Shown piece after piece: positions 37,901 through 50,264 of a stretch of DNA of 64,000 nucleotides (the stretch's first letter is position 1; every line of letters begins with the position of its first letter). The notes under the pieces were generated by a model, which worked only from the letters and a program-made list of their open reading frames with translations, was not told the origin of the DNA and did not search any database. A program made the translations under genes and the position numbers. Origin of the DNA: Parasponia andersonii (Eukaryota > Streptophyta > Magnoliopsida > Rosales > Cannabaceae); contig JXTB01000237.1 of assembly GCA_002914805.1 (NCBI GenBank), positions 456,064-520,063 of the forward strand. Direction: 5' to 3'.

Positions 37901-40900
37901 AAAGTTGAGCAAAACCTGACAGAAAGCAAATTAAATCACTAAAAGTAAGATATAAGATGGGCAGATTAAAAAATTACGAGATGCACAGATGAAAAGGTGA
38001 AAATCACTGTAAAGCATTCATGGAATGGAAAGACAACCATAAGAAATAAAAGGAAGCTAACGAATTGTCCAATCAGAAGCTACTAATCTACATGAAATAA
38101 GGATGACATGGATAGGTTATTCCACAAAAAAAGGTGAGATAAGTTCAATATATACAGTTAAATACCATAAGACTTTGAGCTTCAATTTAATAAAGCCAAT
38201 CAATCTAGTATCTAACAAAGAATCAATACAGTTTTCCGATTGCAATAAAAGAGATAAGTACAAGAGGAAGAATAAAGGTATGGCTCAAGTTCATCCAATC
38301 TTTTTCCTATTTTTATTGGAAACAAAGCTCGAATAGAATTTTTATTATTCATGTTCATAGTTTAACTCAGTTAAATTAAAATTCCTGTAGTTATACCTCT
38401 TCACCATTCTTAACTTTTAATCAGTGTTGGGAAAAAAGGAACTAGCTATTCCGTAAGAATAAAATATAAAAGAAAATACTGCATCTGGTTCTCAAAATCT
38501 AAAGTATAGTACTGTACTCTGAACATATACAAAAAGAAAATACTGTCTGGTTCTCAACATCAAAAGTATAGTACTGTACTCTGAACATATACAAACTACT
38601 ATTAGAAAAAGAAAATCAAGGTGAATATTATTAATGGTATTAATGTTGTTCCAATTGTTATAAGAACAACTATTAATGCTATTAATGTTGCAACAAAATA
38701 AGAGATTGAACCAAATCCTTTTACGAGTAGGGACCCAAAGTGACGGCATAACTGACACAAACATTGAACATTGAAACAAATCCTTTTACGAGTAGGGACC
38801 CAAAGTGACAGCATAACTTACACAAACATGAACAGACTAGTAAAACCACCAAATTTCATATACAAGACAAGTATGTAGACACAATCATGCAAGCATAATG
38901 CCATCAACCAAGAACTATAAGATATATACATCCAGAAAGAAAGGGAAAAAAAGAAAAAAAAACAGGAGTTGGGATAACCTCATCGTTAGAAAGAAAGGGT
39001 AATATTGGAATAAGTATCTCTACATCCTGCAACCATTACAACCAAACATACATTAGCTATTACTTTCATAGTTTTTTACAACTAACAAAAATGAATGATA
39101 TACCTTTAATTTCGAATTGTATAACTTCTTAATGGTAAATATTAGTTCTTGAGAGGGAATTGTCCCATCTGTCAATGTATGCAAAACCTGAACCGATGAC
39201 AAAAAAAATAGACAAAAGGAGTGTTAACATTATATCCTTGAGATGTGTTGAACAAATTAAGTAACTACAGAAACCTGCAATAGAAGGTTCTCGCTTCCAA
39301 TGGGAGGATTTGAAATAATTTCAAGAAGATCTGATGATGAGCCCATAGTGCGGACTAGTATTGGGATATGGCGGTCAACTGCCTGCACCAAACAGCTAAT
39401 AAGCAGAACATGCCCATACAGGAACACAAGCACTAAAATGTTTCAAGAAACAGAAGAAAACAATTGGACAGCCAATACAAAGTAATCATACCTGCTTAAC
39501 TGTCTTGGAAGCACTTTTATAAATAACAAAAATTTGGCCGAAGAGGGAATGTTTCTGCCATTCAAATCATACAAATTACATGTTTAGTTCTGTTTATAGC
39601 AATTAAGAAAAGTTGATAACTGAGCAAGGAATTGAAGAGTACTAGGCTCTAGGATATCAAAGTAAGACTAGAGGTACCTTCGTACACAATGCAAAGTACA
39701 GTGACATACATCGTTGGGCCTCAGAGATCGAAAGGGATGATGCACCTTGAGAAGTGCATGATTGATGAGTATCAGAGGACACATCTTTACTGTTGGCACT
39801 CACTGATTGAGGTTCATTTAAATGCATTTCTGAATCAGAATCCTGAAAAAGTAGCATTTAAAGATGAAATAGAGTTCTAATTAACACACAAAATATCTTG
39901 AGGTTGAAGTTGAGTGGAAATCCATGTCAACACAGAAAAAGAGCATTACCTTCCTGAGTGCAGAAATTGGTCCTTCGGCATCCAATTTTTCTGATGCATC
40001 GACATTTATTACAGAAAGCAACGTCTCTTTAGCAAAATCTTCTATCCTTTGAGCAATGGATGACAAGGGATAAAGCTTGTTGGCTACCTGTTACATGCAA
40101 AAACAGTAGAAAAGCTAACTTCAAATGAATAAAACCAAGCAGATAACAGTTTTTTGGTCATTTGCAAGTAAAGTACCAGTCGAATAGCCTTCATACGCAC
40201 TTCCTCCATATGATGAATTGCACTCTTTTCATAGGGTCAAAAGAAAATGTCAAACAAAAAGAGCAAAAATGGAAATGCAATATTGCTTAACATAGACTAT
40301 TCCAAAAACAAAACCAAAAAAAAAGGCAAAAAATTTGCAAGAAAAAAGATACCTAAATTATAATCAGAAAAAAAAATTGGAAATAAAACATAATCTGCAA
40401 ATGTCACATCTTGGCAATGCTAAACACATATATATTTAAACCTAAAGCATAAACAAGGCAAAATATTTTCGGTTATTGTTGCTAGAAACCCTAAAAGTTA
40501 AAGAAAACGACACACAAAAATTTAATTCTTTTTATAACAAACGTGGATATAATTTTAATTGTATGGAAGGGGAATATAAACAGAAATAGTAAAGTTCAAA
40601 AGAGAAGAAAAACCTTTAAAGCAATTTTCAAGCAGGCATCTCTGAAAGGGGGCCTTAGTAAAATCAGGCTCCATACTGTGCTCAAGCCTTGGGTCACTCG
40701 ATCCCCACTTTGTAATTCTTTCTCAACCTTGTCAGAGTTTTCAGGCGAGCAAAGGCACTCCAATAACTTCAAAACTTTATTCGGTAAATATGGAACCTCA
40801 CCAAGCAATCTGCTTAACGATTTGTCTGATGGTGGAAATGAATCTCTAAGCGTTTCCACCTGCATCAAAATAAACAATGCTAAGTAGTATCTTCTGAAAG

Positions 40901-43900
40901 GACCATTAAAATAAACATAAGAATACATACCACAGTAAGAAGGAACATCTCGTATACAGAAGAAGCAGTTGTAGAAGAAAAGAAATCATGATCCTCTTCT
41001 GCTTCCCCAAATAACCTGTACAGGACACGCAGTGTCAACTCGTGTCCCTGAAGAAATTCATGAGTTACAGTCAGCCATAAAGAGAATTTTTTTTTTTTTT
41101 TTTAAAAAAAGCAAATAAATTTCAAGAATCATCCTTTTATAACAACCAGTAATGATTATTAAAGCAAACATCACAGGATGCAAAGATAGTAACAGAATTC
41201 ATAGATATAACTTTTTGACTAGCAATCTTGCATCCAATTACAGAATCTGAATCCAAAAGTTCCATGACCTAGGCTAAGGCTAAACAAATCAACACCAGGC
41301 TCCACTGCGCATCAGAACATCATTCTTCTTTTACCTCTTAATTTTAACACCTCTAGAGCACATATCGAGAATTATAAAACGTCAAAGCAAAAAGAGAATT
41401 GAAGTTTATATAGATGCAATAACACACGTAGGAAGCATAAAGATCAAATGCACTGGCAAATGTTACCAGATAAAGCACAGAACATGTAATACAGAGAGAG
41501 GAACAAAAGACATTTAATAATGGGGTTATAATTGAGGATATTTTAACGAGGACAAGAAACTTGGAGACATTCAATATTCATTAAGGAAGCTTTAAATAGA
41601 CTTGATACATGTATACTAAGCGCATTGCATATTTGAGCGATGCAATCGACAGCAATTCCTTGCTCATTTCCTTTTCTTTGAATAGACTTTATGAGACATT
41701 TTCTACCGTCATTTGGTTTTGTATACATTCTAGCAGTTGTTGATTATGTGTCAAAATAGGTAGAGGCAATTCGAAGTCGAAACAATGATCATAAAACAGA
41801 TAAAATTTTTGAAAGAAAACATTTTGAGTATTCCTCGAGCCATGATAAGTGATGGGGGAATGCATTTTTGTAATAAGTCATTTGAGTCATTAATGAAAAA
41901 ATATGGAATCATTCACAAAGTTGCTACCCCTTATCACCCTCAGACAACAAGAAAACAAAACAAAAACAAAAAACAATACAAACAAACAAACTCTGCTATA
42001 AGCCCTCTCCAGCTAAGTTAAAATTGCACCTCAGAAACATAACTAATTTTGTTTGGATCAACTTGGAGCAAGGCAGCAGTACACTGCGATTTGGTTGATA
42101 AGATTTTTTTCATCTGTTTCATTTATAAATTTTTCTGTAGACTTTATGTGAACTTTAAATTTATCAAGTAGCACCAGGCTGATAAAAGCCCACGACAAAA
42201 GAAGATGCAAAATCTATTAGCAAATATGAGAAAACAAAACTGAGAATTTACTTGCCTCGTGATTCACATAATCTGCCAAGATATGCTTCTGTATCAGCGT
42301 CCAGGGGTCTAACTCCAATGGAAACTACAAAAATCAATAAATTAATTTAAAACCACGAGAAAAAAGATATTAGAAAATCACAGCAGAAATAACAAACTTC
42401 ATAATTGATCGGCAAACTTGCTTTTGGCAGATTACACAAGTAAACTTGCGTAAGAAAGCTTATGAACAGTTTCTCTTACTGAATTATTAACATGTTCAAA
42501 CACTAAGAAACCAGTAGAAATGAAGGAAATAGTTTGAAGAAACCAGTAACCACATAGGATTTTCCTCTCTCCCTTTGACAAGAAATTAGCATTAAACCGG
42601 GAAAGGTTCAAGTAAAAAGATTGACTGATAGCACTGCCCTAAGAACTAAATTGAACAAGAACTACAGAATCAAGTCTCCCACAGGATATGTAGATAATAA
42701 TTAGCATCTTCAAGAGCGAAAGTTATTACCCCAACTCCCAAATTTGCTAGCAAAGAAGATCGAATTTGTAAACCTCCTGCAACTGCTATTTGCTTATAAG
42801 CCTCAATAACACGAATAAAAGCTGATTTCTGCAGATTATCCTTCTCGTCATCAGTAAGGTTGACAACAGGCGCAGACATTTTTGGCAAGACAAAATTATG
42901 GGACAACCCAACTGAAGTTGCTGTGGAGGAAATCAAGCTGTTGACATCTGAAAAAGTTGCTTTCGGGCTTAGCTCGTCAGACCTATCTGTTGACACAGAC
43001 GGAGGTAAATTCAGTGGAGATCTTTGACTAGAACTCGTAATTTGCTCTAAACTAGCATCTTCTAAGTCTGTGGAGATCAATGATGACGCAGTTAAATGGC
43101 GTGATGAACCATCATTACAAGCAGAAGAATCCAGTCCAGGTATTTCACTTTCTAGGTTCCCCAAATCATGGATATCACAAGGAATAGCTAAGCAACCTTT
43201 GCCCATTTCAGAAGAAACATCGGAAGAAGCAGATAACCCAGTATTATCAGCTAAATGTTCTTCCTCTCCTTCAGGTTTCTGCAATTACCATAAATATATA
43301 GGTCAAAGGGAAGCTGAAAGAATACATCTAACTTGTTTATAAAATGAACATTAATAAGACGATAATTAAAAAAAAATGGAGGAACAAACGGAAGAAAGGT
43401 TGAGAATTGAAATTAGAAGACAAGATCACACCATCATATCATTGGACACTGCCTGACGAGTATGGGTATCTAGCAGCGAAGCTATTGGGGCAAAAGTACT
43501 AGAGAGTGAGAGAACATTAGCAACAAATGACGGTGGATATTTTACTTTAGAATCACCGCCAACTACACTCAGGTTCAGCAGCGGTTCATCATCCACTTCA
43601 TTTATAGAATGTTTTGACGGAAGGTTACGCATATTAACCATCACTAACTCAGCCAGCAAATCAGCAGAGATACTTGAAATGAGAATCTCTAAAGAACCAA
43701 TAACTTTTTCCCCTTGAGCAACCAAGGCACCAAACATAGCAACAAGTTGATGCACAGGACCAGAATCACCATCTCCCACGGAAGCGATTGGTCCAGTTGA
43801 AGAAATATCATCCTGAGCCAAAGAAATATTCTTATCTAACTCTTTAGCTGATTCTTCTGAGACACTAGGTGTTGCACGGATTCGTTTCCCAGGCGCATCC

Positions 43901-46495
43901 TCATCCTTTGCAAAATCACCTTTACCCTGTGCCCCAGACCTTTTCTTTCCAAGATTGTTGCGCATAGCATCATATGCTTTAACAGTAGGTTTCTCTTCCT
44001 GTAAATTTTGAAGTTATTATATGAGGGCACAGAAGCAAAAGTGCATATGTATGTATGTTTCAAGAATATGTTAATTCATAGGTGTATACCAACAAATTAA
44101 CATAACTAAGACAGAATGAAAGGCAACAGCACCTTTGTAAGTGGAATATCTTCTTGCACATCTCCTAAACCTCCATTAATCTCGGAAACATGGTGGAGGA
44201 CTGGCTCTGCTGACCCTCCAGCTTTCATCTCCAGCAAGGCCCCAACTAAACGATCACGCCACTGCAAAACCAAAGCTTTCATTACTCACAAGTTAAATGC
44301 TCAAAAAAGAAAGTACATGCATCGAAATCCAAGTTTAGAAAACAGTCTGTTACTTGTGAAAAAGATTATTAAAAAATACTTGAAACACCGATCTGAGATA
44401 CTTATGGATATAATATAAAGATTAGAATCAGATACAAACTGAAAAAACAATTGTTCCCCAAATTGCATGAAACATCAAGTCTTAAAACATGCATATCGAT
44501 TATGAAACAAGATGAGAAAGCAAGGGCAAAATAACCTATAAAAGACTTCATCCAATATAAACTAAGGACTTGATTTATAGTTAAGCAAAGTATGAAAAAG
44601 TACCGGCGCAGCACCAGGGTGTGTACACTTTAAGCAGGTGAGGAATGCATTTTTCAAAGCATGATGTGCTCCAGATATATGCACTCCATTAATGACAGAG
44701 CTTGGAGGACTCAAACCAAGTAAAACTGGAAGAATACGTCCATAGAATGCAGGCCTCTTCTTAGCAATTGTTGAAAGGCTGGAATCATAAGTTAGACAAA
44801 CAAAGGAAAAATTTCACTAAAATAACATTACAACTGGAAGAAACAGTTTCAATCAAATTAGTAGAGGAAAAAATAAAGACACCATATAAGATATCAGTGA
44901 TTAGGTTGTGGAGGCAGAAAAATATTACGTACATATATATATTTATTTATTTAGTTATTTATTTAGAGAGAGAGAACCATAAAAGCCAATCTTAAAACTA
45001 TTTTAATTAACATCCCTTAAAAAATAGACTATTCAAGCATTTCACAAAATCAGAATGAAATTTCTGATTTTGTGAAATGAAATTTCTCAGACCAATTTTA
45101 ATGTAGTTAAACGGGTTGGCTTCCGACCTCTTTGAGCAATTAGATTCAGAAGAAATAGGGGTCACTGGATCTTGGACCATACCTACACACTGCAGAGTTT
45201 ATGAAAGATTTACAGTGCATATGACCAAGAAAAGGGTAAATACCTATTAATAAGTACAATGAGTGTTGAGTTACTGAGAGAATTCCCAGAAGGGGACCTG
45301 AGTTGATCAAGCAATAAGCCCAAACTTTGACTGGCCTCGATCGATAAATCCCCAACATTGAGTACAGGATGACCACCACGAAGCCAAGATATATTGAATT
45401 CCGTTAGGTTTTCTACAAGGCAGTTCACGTATGCTGTATAAATACACGTTTTGGGTACTCATCACTCGGGCCGAAGTTAGAGTCAAAATTCGGAGTTACC
45501 TTCATCAGATGGCGGCGGCTCTGAAGAGCCATTAGGATCAGGTGTGTAAAGAAGAATGACAGCCTCAACAAACTTCAATGCCAGCAACCTTACCCCTCCA
45601 CCTCCCGGCTTGCAAACATATAATTACGATAAATAAGACACTGAAAAACACCAAAACGTAAAACATTGTAAAGCTTATCCCTTACCTGAAAAGCAATTGA
45701 GAATAATTTCTCCCTGAACTTTAACATCCATTCCCACGATGACTCTAGCGAACCATCCAATTCACTCGAATACAGACCCTACTAAAGAAAAAAGTGTGTC
45801 AATACCACCTTGACCGCGCCTCTCTTCTTTTTTTCTTTTTCACTCCAAATTTCCAATTTACGAGTAAATATAGCAAATATTACGAAGAACCAATGTCGAT
45901 ACGGTTGAACAATAAAGAATAAAATGAACCAATATAAATCAAGAACAATCAAGAACCAGTAGTGTCAATACGGCTAAACAAAGGAAATCAAACATCACCT
46001 GAATTGCAACCTTCTCGAGGGTACGACGAAACAAATCGATTCCGCAAGTGATGGCTTGACGAGCAACGGCAGGCGCAGAATCATTCAGGACAGTCATCAA
46101 CTCAGGCACGATTTCGGGCACGAAATCCACATGCTTCAATCCAATTTCACCAATAATCCTACATTGCGAGAAAGAACAAAAACGCATTCAGTGTAAGAGT
46201 TCCGAATCAAACTTTCTCGGGAAACAAACGGAAAAGAGAATACAGCTAGGGTTTTAGGAAAATTTTACTCGGTGGCGAACTTGCGAACAGGACTGAAGCG
46301 ATCGGATTGAAGCTCGAAAAGGCGAGGGAGGAGCTGGGACAGGAAAGCGGGGTCGTCTTCGACCAAATCTCGCTTCAATTGGCGGAGACGGTCAAGCTTC
46401 GATGGTATGTCGGTGGCCAAGTTGGCGGAGTCCACGAGACCCGAAAGCTTTTCCCTAGAGTTCGCCGGAGCCGCCATCATCATCATCCCCACCAT
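34944..46495 (-). CDS. ESP4: Symplekin/Pta1-family scaffold of mRNA 3'-end processing (ESP4-like)
   Basis: 27 exons closing in one frame of 1,330 residues. Exon 5' ends, in order: 46495, 46158, 45778, 45608, 45433, 44778, 44261, 43998, 43278, 42324, 41047, 40859, 40224, 40087, 39842, 39554, 39382, 39187, 39026, 37915, 36635, 36430, 36268, 35938, 35809, 35334 and 35094. Symplekin scaffolds the CPSF and cleavage factors in the nucleus. The N-terminal HEAT region (about 1-330) has [38 protein letters not shown] and [12 protein letters not shown]. The middle (about 362-733) is acidic and Ser-rich with a KKR/GKRIR basic patch. The C-terminal symplekin domain (about 760-1290) has [69 protein letters not shown] and LWVGFLKCA. 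Introns 10 and 21 start with GC rather than GT. Introns 10, 19 and 20 hold a Ty3 fragment, duplications and a SINE. A tRNA gene lies 152 bp upstream. The symbol rests on domain match and recalled linkage. Confidence 0.9.
36994..37152 (+). mobile_element. tRNA-derived SINE candidate in symplekin intron 20
   Basis: A perfect Pol III A-box, TAGCTCAGTTGG, lies at 37000-37011, followed 36 bp later by a degenerate B-box (GGTTCAGAGATTC, about 37048-37060). About 80 bp further on is an A-rich tail (about 37139-37152). This is the layout of plant tRNA-derived SINEs. It is opposite in orientation to the host gene. Target duplications were not identified. Confidence 0.55.
38473..38828. repeat. Two separate tandem duplications in symplekin intron 19
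   Basis: A unit of about 60 bp (starting AGAAAATACTG and ending CTGAACATATACAAA) is repeated at about 38473-38596. A second, unrelated unit of about 55 bp (containing CCTTTTACGAGTAGGGACCC) is repeated at about 38711-38828. Both pairs are more than 90% identical by eye. Confidence 0.8.
41690..41960 (+). mobile_element. Ty3/gypsy integrase fossil fragment in symplekin intron 10
   Basis: A stretch of about 270 bp on the plus strand, opposite to the host gene, translates to pieces typical of plant Ty3/gypsy integrase cores, including [14 protein letters not shown] and [10 protein letters not shown]. It is a short broken remnant without terminal repeats or other domains, so it is a fossil piece rather than an element. 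It lies in a 1.2-kb intron that begins with a GC donor. Confidence 0.75.
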
Positions 46496-46647
46496 GGCAA
46501 AAGCGACGGCGTTTTCTGCTCACTGTACCAACGCCATGAAAAAAGTGTGTATGTGAAAGTGTGTAAAGGGTGTTTGTACACCGGAGCAGGAAGAAAAAAA
46601 AAAATAAAAGTAAAAATAATAAGAAACAAGAGAAAAAAAAAAGAAAA

Positions 46648-46719
46648 AGGTCCCACCGAGATTTGAACTCGGGTTACTGGATTCAGAGTCCAATGTCCTG
46701 ACCACTAGACCATGGGACC
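46648..46719 (-). tRNA. tRNA-Gln (anticodon CUG)
   Basis: The minus strand gives a full 72-nt cloverleaf: acceptor arms GGTCCCA and TGGGACC plus discriminator T, an A-box (TGGTCTAGTGG), an anticodon stem-loop with CTG at positions 34-36 flanked by T33 and A37, and a T-arm with GTTCAAATC as the B-box. No intron is present. A run of T follows the 3' end and serves as the Pol III terminator. It reads glutamine codon CAG. It lies upstream of symplekin on the same strand, so the symplekin transcription start must be between it and the ATG, or upstream of it. Confidence 0.96.
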
Positions 46720-48439
46720 ACTTATTAACGACAACAGAGATTTTATTTAAATAAAATCGGTAAATGACCAAGAAATCATTTTGCTATCTCATTTGATTTT
46801 TATTTATTTATTAATTTATTTATTTTTATTGGTTTATCTTTATTCTAATCACACTGTTATAGAAATATAGAGGTCTATTGAGAATTTGAAAAAGCTTATG
46901 TAGCCTTTGGTCAGGTGGAACAAAATTGAAAGTGACGACAATGGTAACCGTTACACTAATTCTTTGATAATCCTTTTAGGAATTTTTTTATACAAAATTA
47001 TTTTTAATACATTATTTTTAAGCATGAATATTCATGGTAATTGCACAAACTAGTATCCAAATAACTTTCTTCTATAGATACATAGTTTTTCAAATTATTA
47101 ATTTTAAAATGACCTTTTTTCAGCCTTGATGATTAGTTGGTGAGTAATGTTGGGACACAAAATTTATTCTTGAATAATTTTTTTAATTATAAAATTTATA
47201 CATAAATTGGCCAAATTAATATTTGAATCCTCACCTACACACTCTCAAAAATCCTAAACCAAGATTGTAAGATTTAATTTTGTGACATGCTTTTTAATCA
47301 TTCGTGTATATAGTATGTCGTTACTTTAAGAAAACATGAGTAGTTGGAAAAATATGTCAAATTGGTGATGCTAGATTTTGTACGTAATTATCATTATTAT
47401 TAGTTTGGATTATTATGCTAATTAGAGAATTGATTGTTATGATTAAGGTGGGAACAAAATCTAAAAAGAATTTTTAATTTCTCAGACAATATTATGAAAG
47501 TAATTTGATTTTATGCTAGTTACTTGTGAAATTTTTTACCAAACAATTCCTTCCAAAAGGAACTTTATAGAAAACATATTATGGAATAATATTCTAGAAA
47601 TTATGTTTGCCTAGCATAAATTATAACTCAATTATTGTAAAAACAATCCCAAAGTAGCCTAAATTTATTTGGATATTTAATATGTGCAATGTTCATATGT
47701 TTATATATTAAACTATAAAAAGAGAATATTGACGGAAGTTTTGTCAACAAATAATTTAGGAAATTGTAGGATATGGCTTGTGTGTGAAAATGGTTGATAA
47801 AATCAAAACAAATAAAGAGACAAAAATTTTATAGTGGTTCAGCCCTAAAAAAGATGAGCCTATGTCCACTGTTCTTCACTATTTTCTGGAGAATTACAAG
47901 AGTTTCGTTAAGTTTCAAGGTGAGAATCCTCGAGAAAGAAAAAATACAAAGTGTAGTTCAGAAGTTTTGTATAACAACATTGAGCTCGCTTCGTATAGTT
48001 AAGGGTGGCTCATTGTTTCGCAATTATGAAAATGGATAAGTGTGTAATCAGAAAATACAATTCGAGTAACAATATAATTGGGTAATAACTTAAATAGAAT
48101 GATTGATCAATCTCTATTCAGAAACTTGTTTCCCTTTCTTTATAGATTGCCCGCTTGATGAAGCTTGATGTAGTTTCATTTTCATACTAGTCGCACTTAA
48201 CTCATTCGGAGGTCGCACTTCAATCAAAAAAATTCACATGCGACCTGACGCGTTCAACTTGGTTGCTATCTTTCCCTTTTGAGCATTTGACCAACATATA
48301 GATTTTAGACTGCACAGCAGAGAGCATTATATATTAAAGATAATTTCATCATTTAACTATATACAGTTAATTTAGCTATCTTTATCAATTGATGTAGTAA
48401 AACCGAATGAAAATTAAAATCCAAACATTCTCTTAAACT
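46720..48439. other. AT-rich intergenic DNA upstream of the tRNA and symplekin
   Basis: No gene is seen. Open frames such as the one near 47794-48039 have no family character. Part of the tRNA-proximal stretch may be symplekin promoter. No terminal repeats or target duplications were found here. Confidence 0.6.
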
Positions 48440-48716
48440 ATAATATATATATATATATATATCGATGAAGGGTGATTATCTAGTAAGTATTTTTTTCTAA
48501 CTATTTATATGTATTTTTTTTAATCGTTGGATTAATATTTAACGACTATTATGATTTGAGTCATTAAAAATAACAATAAATGCATATTATTTAATATTTT
48601 TTTCTTTATATACCTTTTGTTATAAAAAGATGTATATAATAAATTTCAATTGGGCAAAACAAAAACAAAAAAAAAAAAAACTATTAGAGTGATACCTATT
48701 GATGAAAAAAGAGAGA
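48440..48716. mobile_element. MITE-like element beside (TA)n, related to the one at 15.0 kb
   Basis: Following a (TA)n run, this stretch shares its order of motifs with the unit at 15003-15255: a leading TAGTAAGTATTTTTTTC-like end, a central palindrome around TAATCGTTGGATTAATATTTAACG, a TATAAAAAGATGTATATAATAAATTT block and a TTCAATTGGGCAAA block. The two copies are strongly diverged. It is non-coding. Confidence 0.45.
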
Positions 48717-48734
48717 TTTGAACCTTAAACTTTA

Positions 48735-50031
48735 GGGTTAATATCAGTTAGGGTCCCAACCTTTGCCTGATGTATTACTTAAATCCTAGTTCTTTTTTAC
48801 AACTTTGTAACACTCAAGTCCCTAATAGTATTTTCTGTCAATTTTTGCTGTTAAATGAGCGTCTACTTATCACATGAGTCTATTTAAGGTTATTAGGAAC
48901 TAATTTCAACCAATACAAAAAATGCTTCTTTCTTTTCTTAACTTCTTTTTTTTTTTTTTTTTCCCTCTTCCATTGGCGTTCTATTCTAGCCTTAAGTGCT
49001 CAAGAAATCAGATAAAGTTGGGTATATAAGCCAAATTATTTAAGTGACTAACCCAAATCATGCTTTGCCAGAGGTGAGAAAATATATATTTACAAGATCA
49101 ATATAAAAAAATTAGAATAAATTTCATCAATCCTCTTTTACCGGGGTACAATTCCACTCTTGAATTCTACTTAAAGTCTGAAACAAAGCAAATAAATGAA
49201 TTTTTTAACATAAAATTACATTCCCTAAAACAATTCTTCTTCACTAAACTCAATCTGAGAATCTGAAAATTTTCTATGTTATCAAATTGCAGGCCATATC
49301 CAATAACCAGTAACAATAATAAGAAGATAAAGTTAGAAATTATCTTTCTGTTTCATGATTAAACACATTAATTAAAAAAAATTAGCACTCCTCTACTAGT
49401 TTATCTCCCTTAGAAATATTTCCACCCACGTAACTTTTTGATAAATCAAATAAAACAAAGTGAACATTCATTGAAAAGAAAAAAGGTGAAATATTTGAGG
49501 TTTAATTACAAGTTGGAGTTGGCAGGTTTGAGCTAGAGCCTAAAGGGATTGCATTGAGTGTAAGAAGATATGCAAGGACCAAGTTCACCCGAAACCAAAA
49601 GAAAAAATAGACGGTGGCCCATGATAAAATGAACTCATATTGGAACCTTAGAGTGAGATGATAATCTCAAAACCCAAGGGTCCGAGCACCATCCATGGCT
49701 TCCATGCCTTCAAGGACTCGAGCGGAAGCCATGTCCAATGCCAAATCCATGGATACTATACTTTCAAGGTGGTGAGAGATGATATTAAAAAAAAAAAAAA
49801 AAAAAGAATCTCTTAATTACGGGAAAAAAAGTTCACATTATATACCCTTCAAAAAGACTCAAATGAGTTGCTTGTGCACATTTAACAACAATAATGGACA
49901 GAAAATGCTACAGTGGACCTCTCTGTTACAAAGTTTCAATAATGGAGAGTTAAATGCCGCAAAAAAAAAAAAAAATGAGGACCTAAGTGATATATTAGGC
50001 AAAGATTAGGGATCCTAGCTGATATTAACCC
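48735..50031. mobile_element. Non-autonomous Mutator-like element (MULE), 1.3 kb
   Basis: Both ends start with GGGTTAATATCAG, one as the reverse complement of the other. The inverted similarity extends about 165 bp inward, including CTTTGCCT, AACTTTGTAACA and TTTTCTGTC. A perfect 9-bp target duplication, TAAACTTTA, flanks it at 48726-48734 and 50032-50040. Long inverted repeats plus a 9-bp duplication are diagnostic of Mutator-like elements. No transposase reading frame is present. The internal 900 bp or so is unrelated to the ends and includes a slightly GC-richer patch around 49500-49760, which might be captured host DNA. Confidence 0.88.
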
Positions 50032-50264
50032 TAAACTTTAATATTGGATTTGACTATGGTCATGTCAACACTTTATTATTGCTTTAATATCTATAAAAAT
50101 ACATTTTGTTATGTCAAAAAATTGAAGAAAAAAAAATTATTTTACATTAATATCCAAGTTTCAAAAAATCTAAGGGTATAAGTTTAAAAACTCTAATATA
50201 TAAAGTCGGATATATTTGATAGCGTTTCGAGCTCTCGTTAATAGTTTCGTATATTTTTATTATG

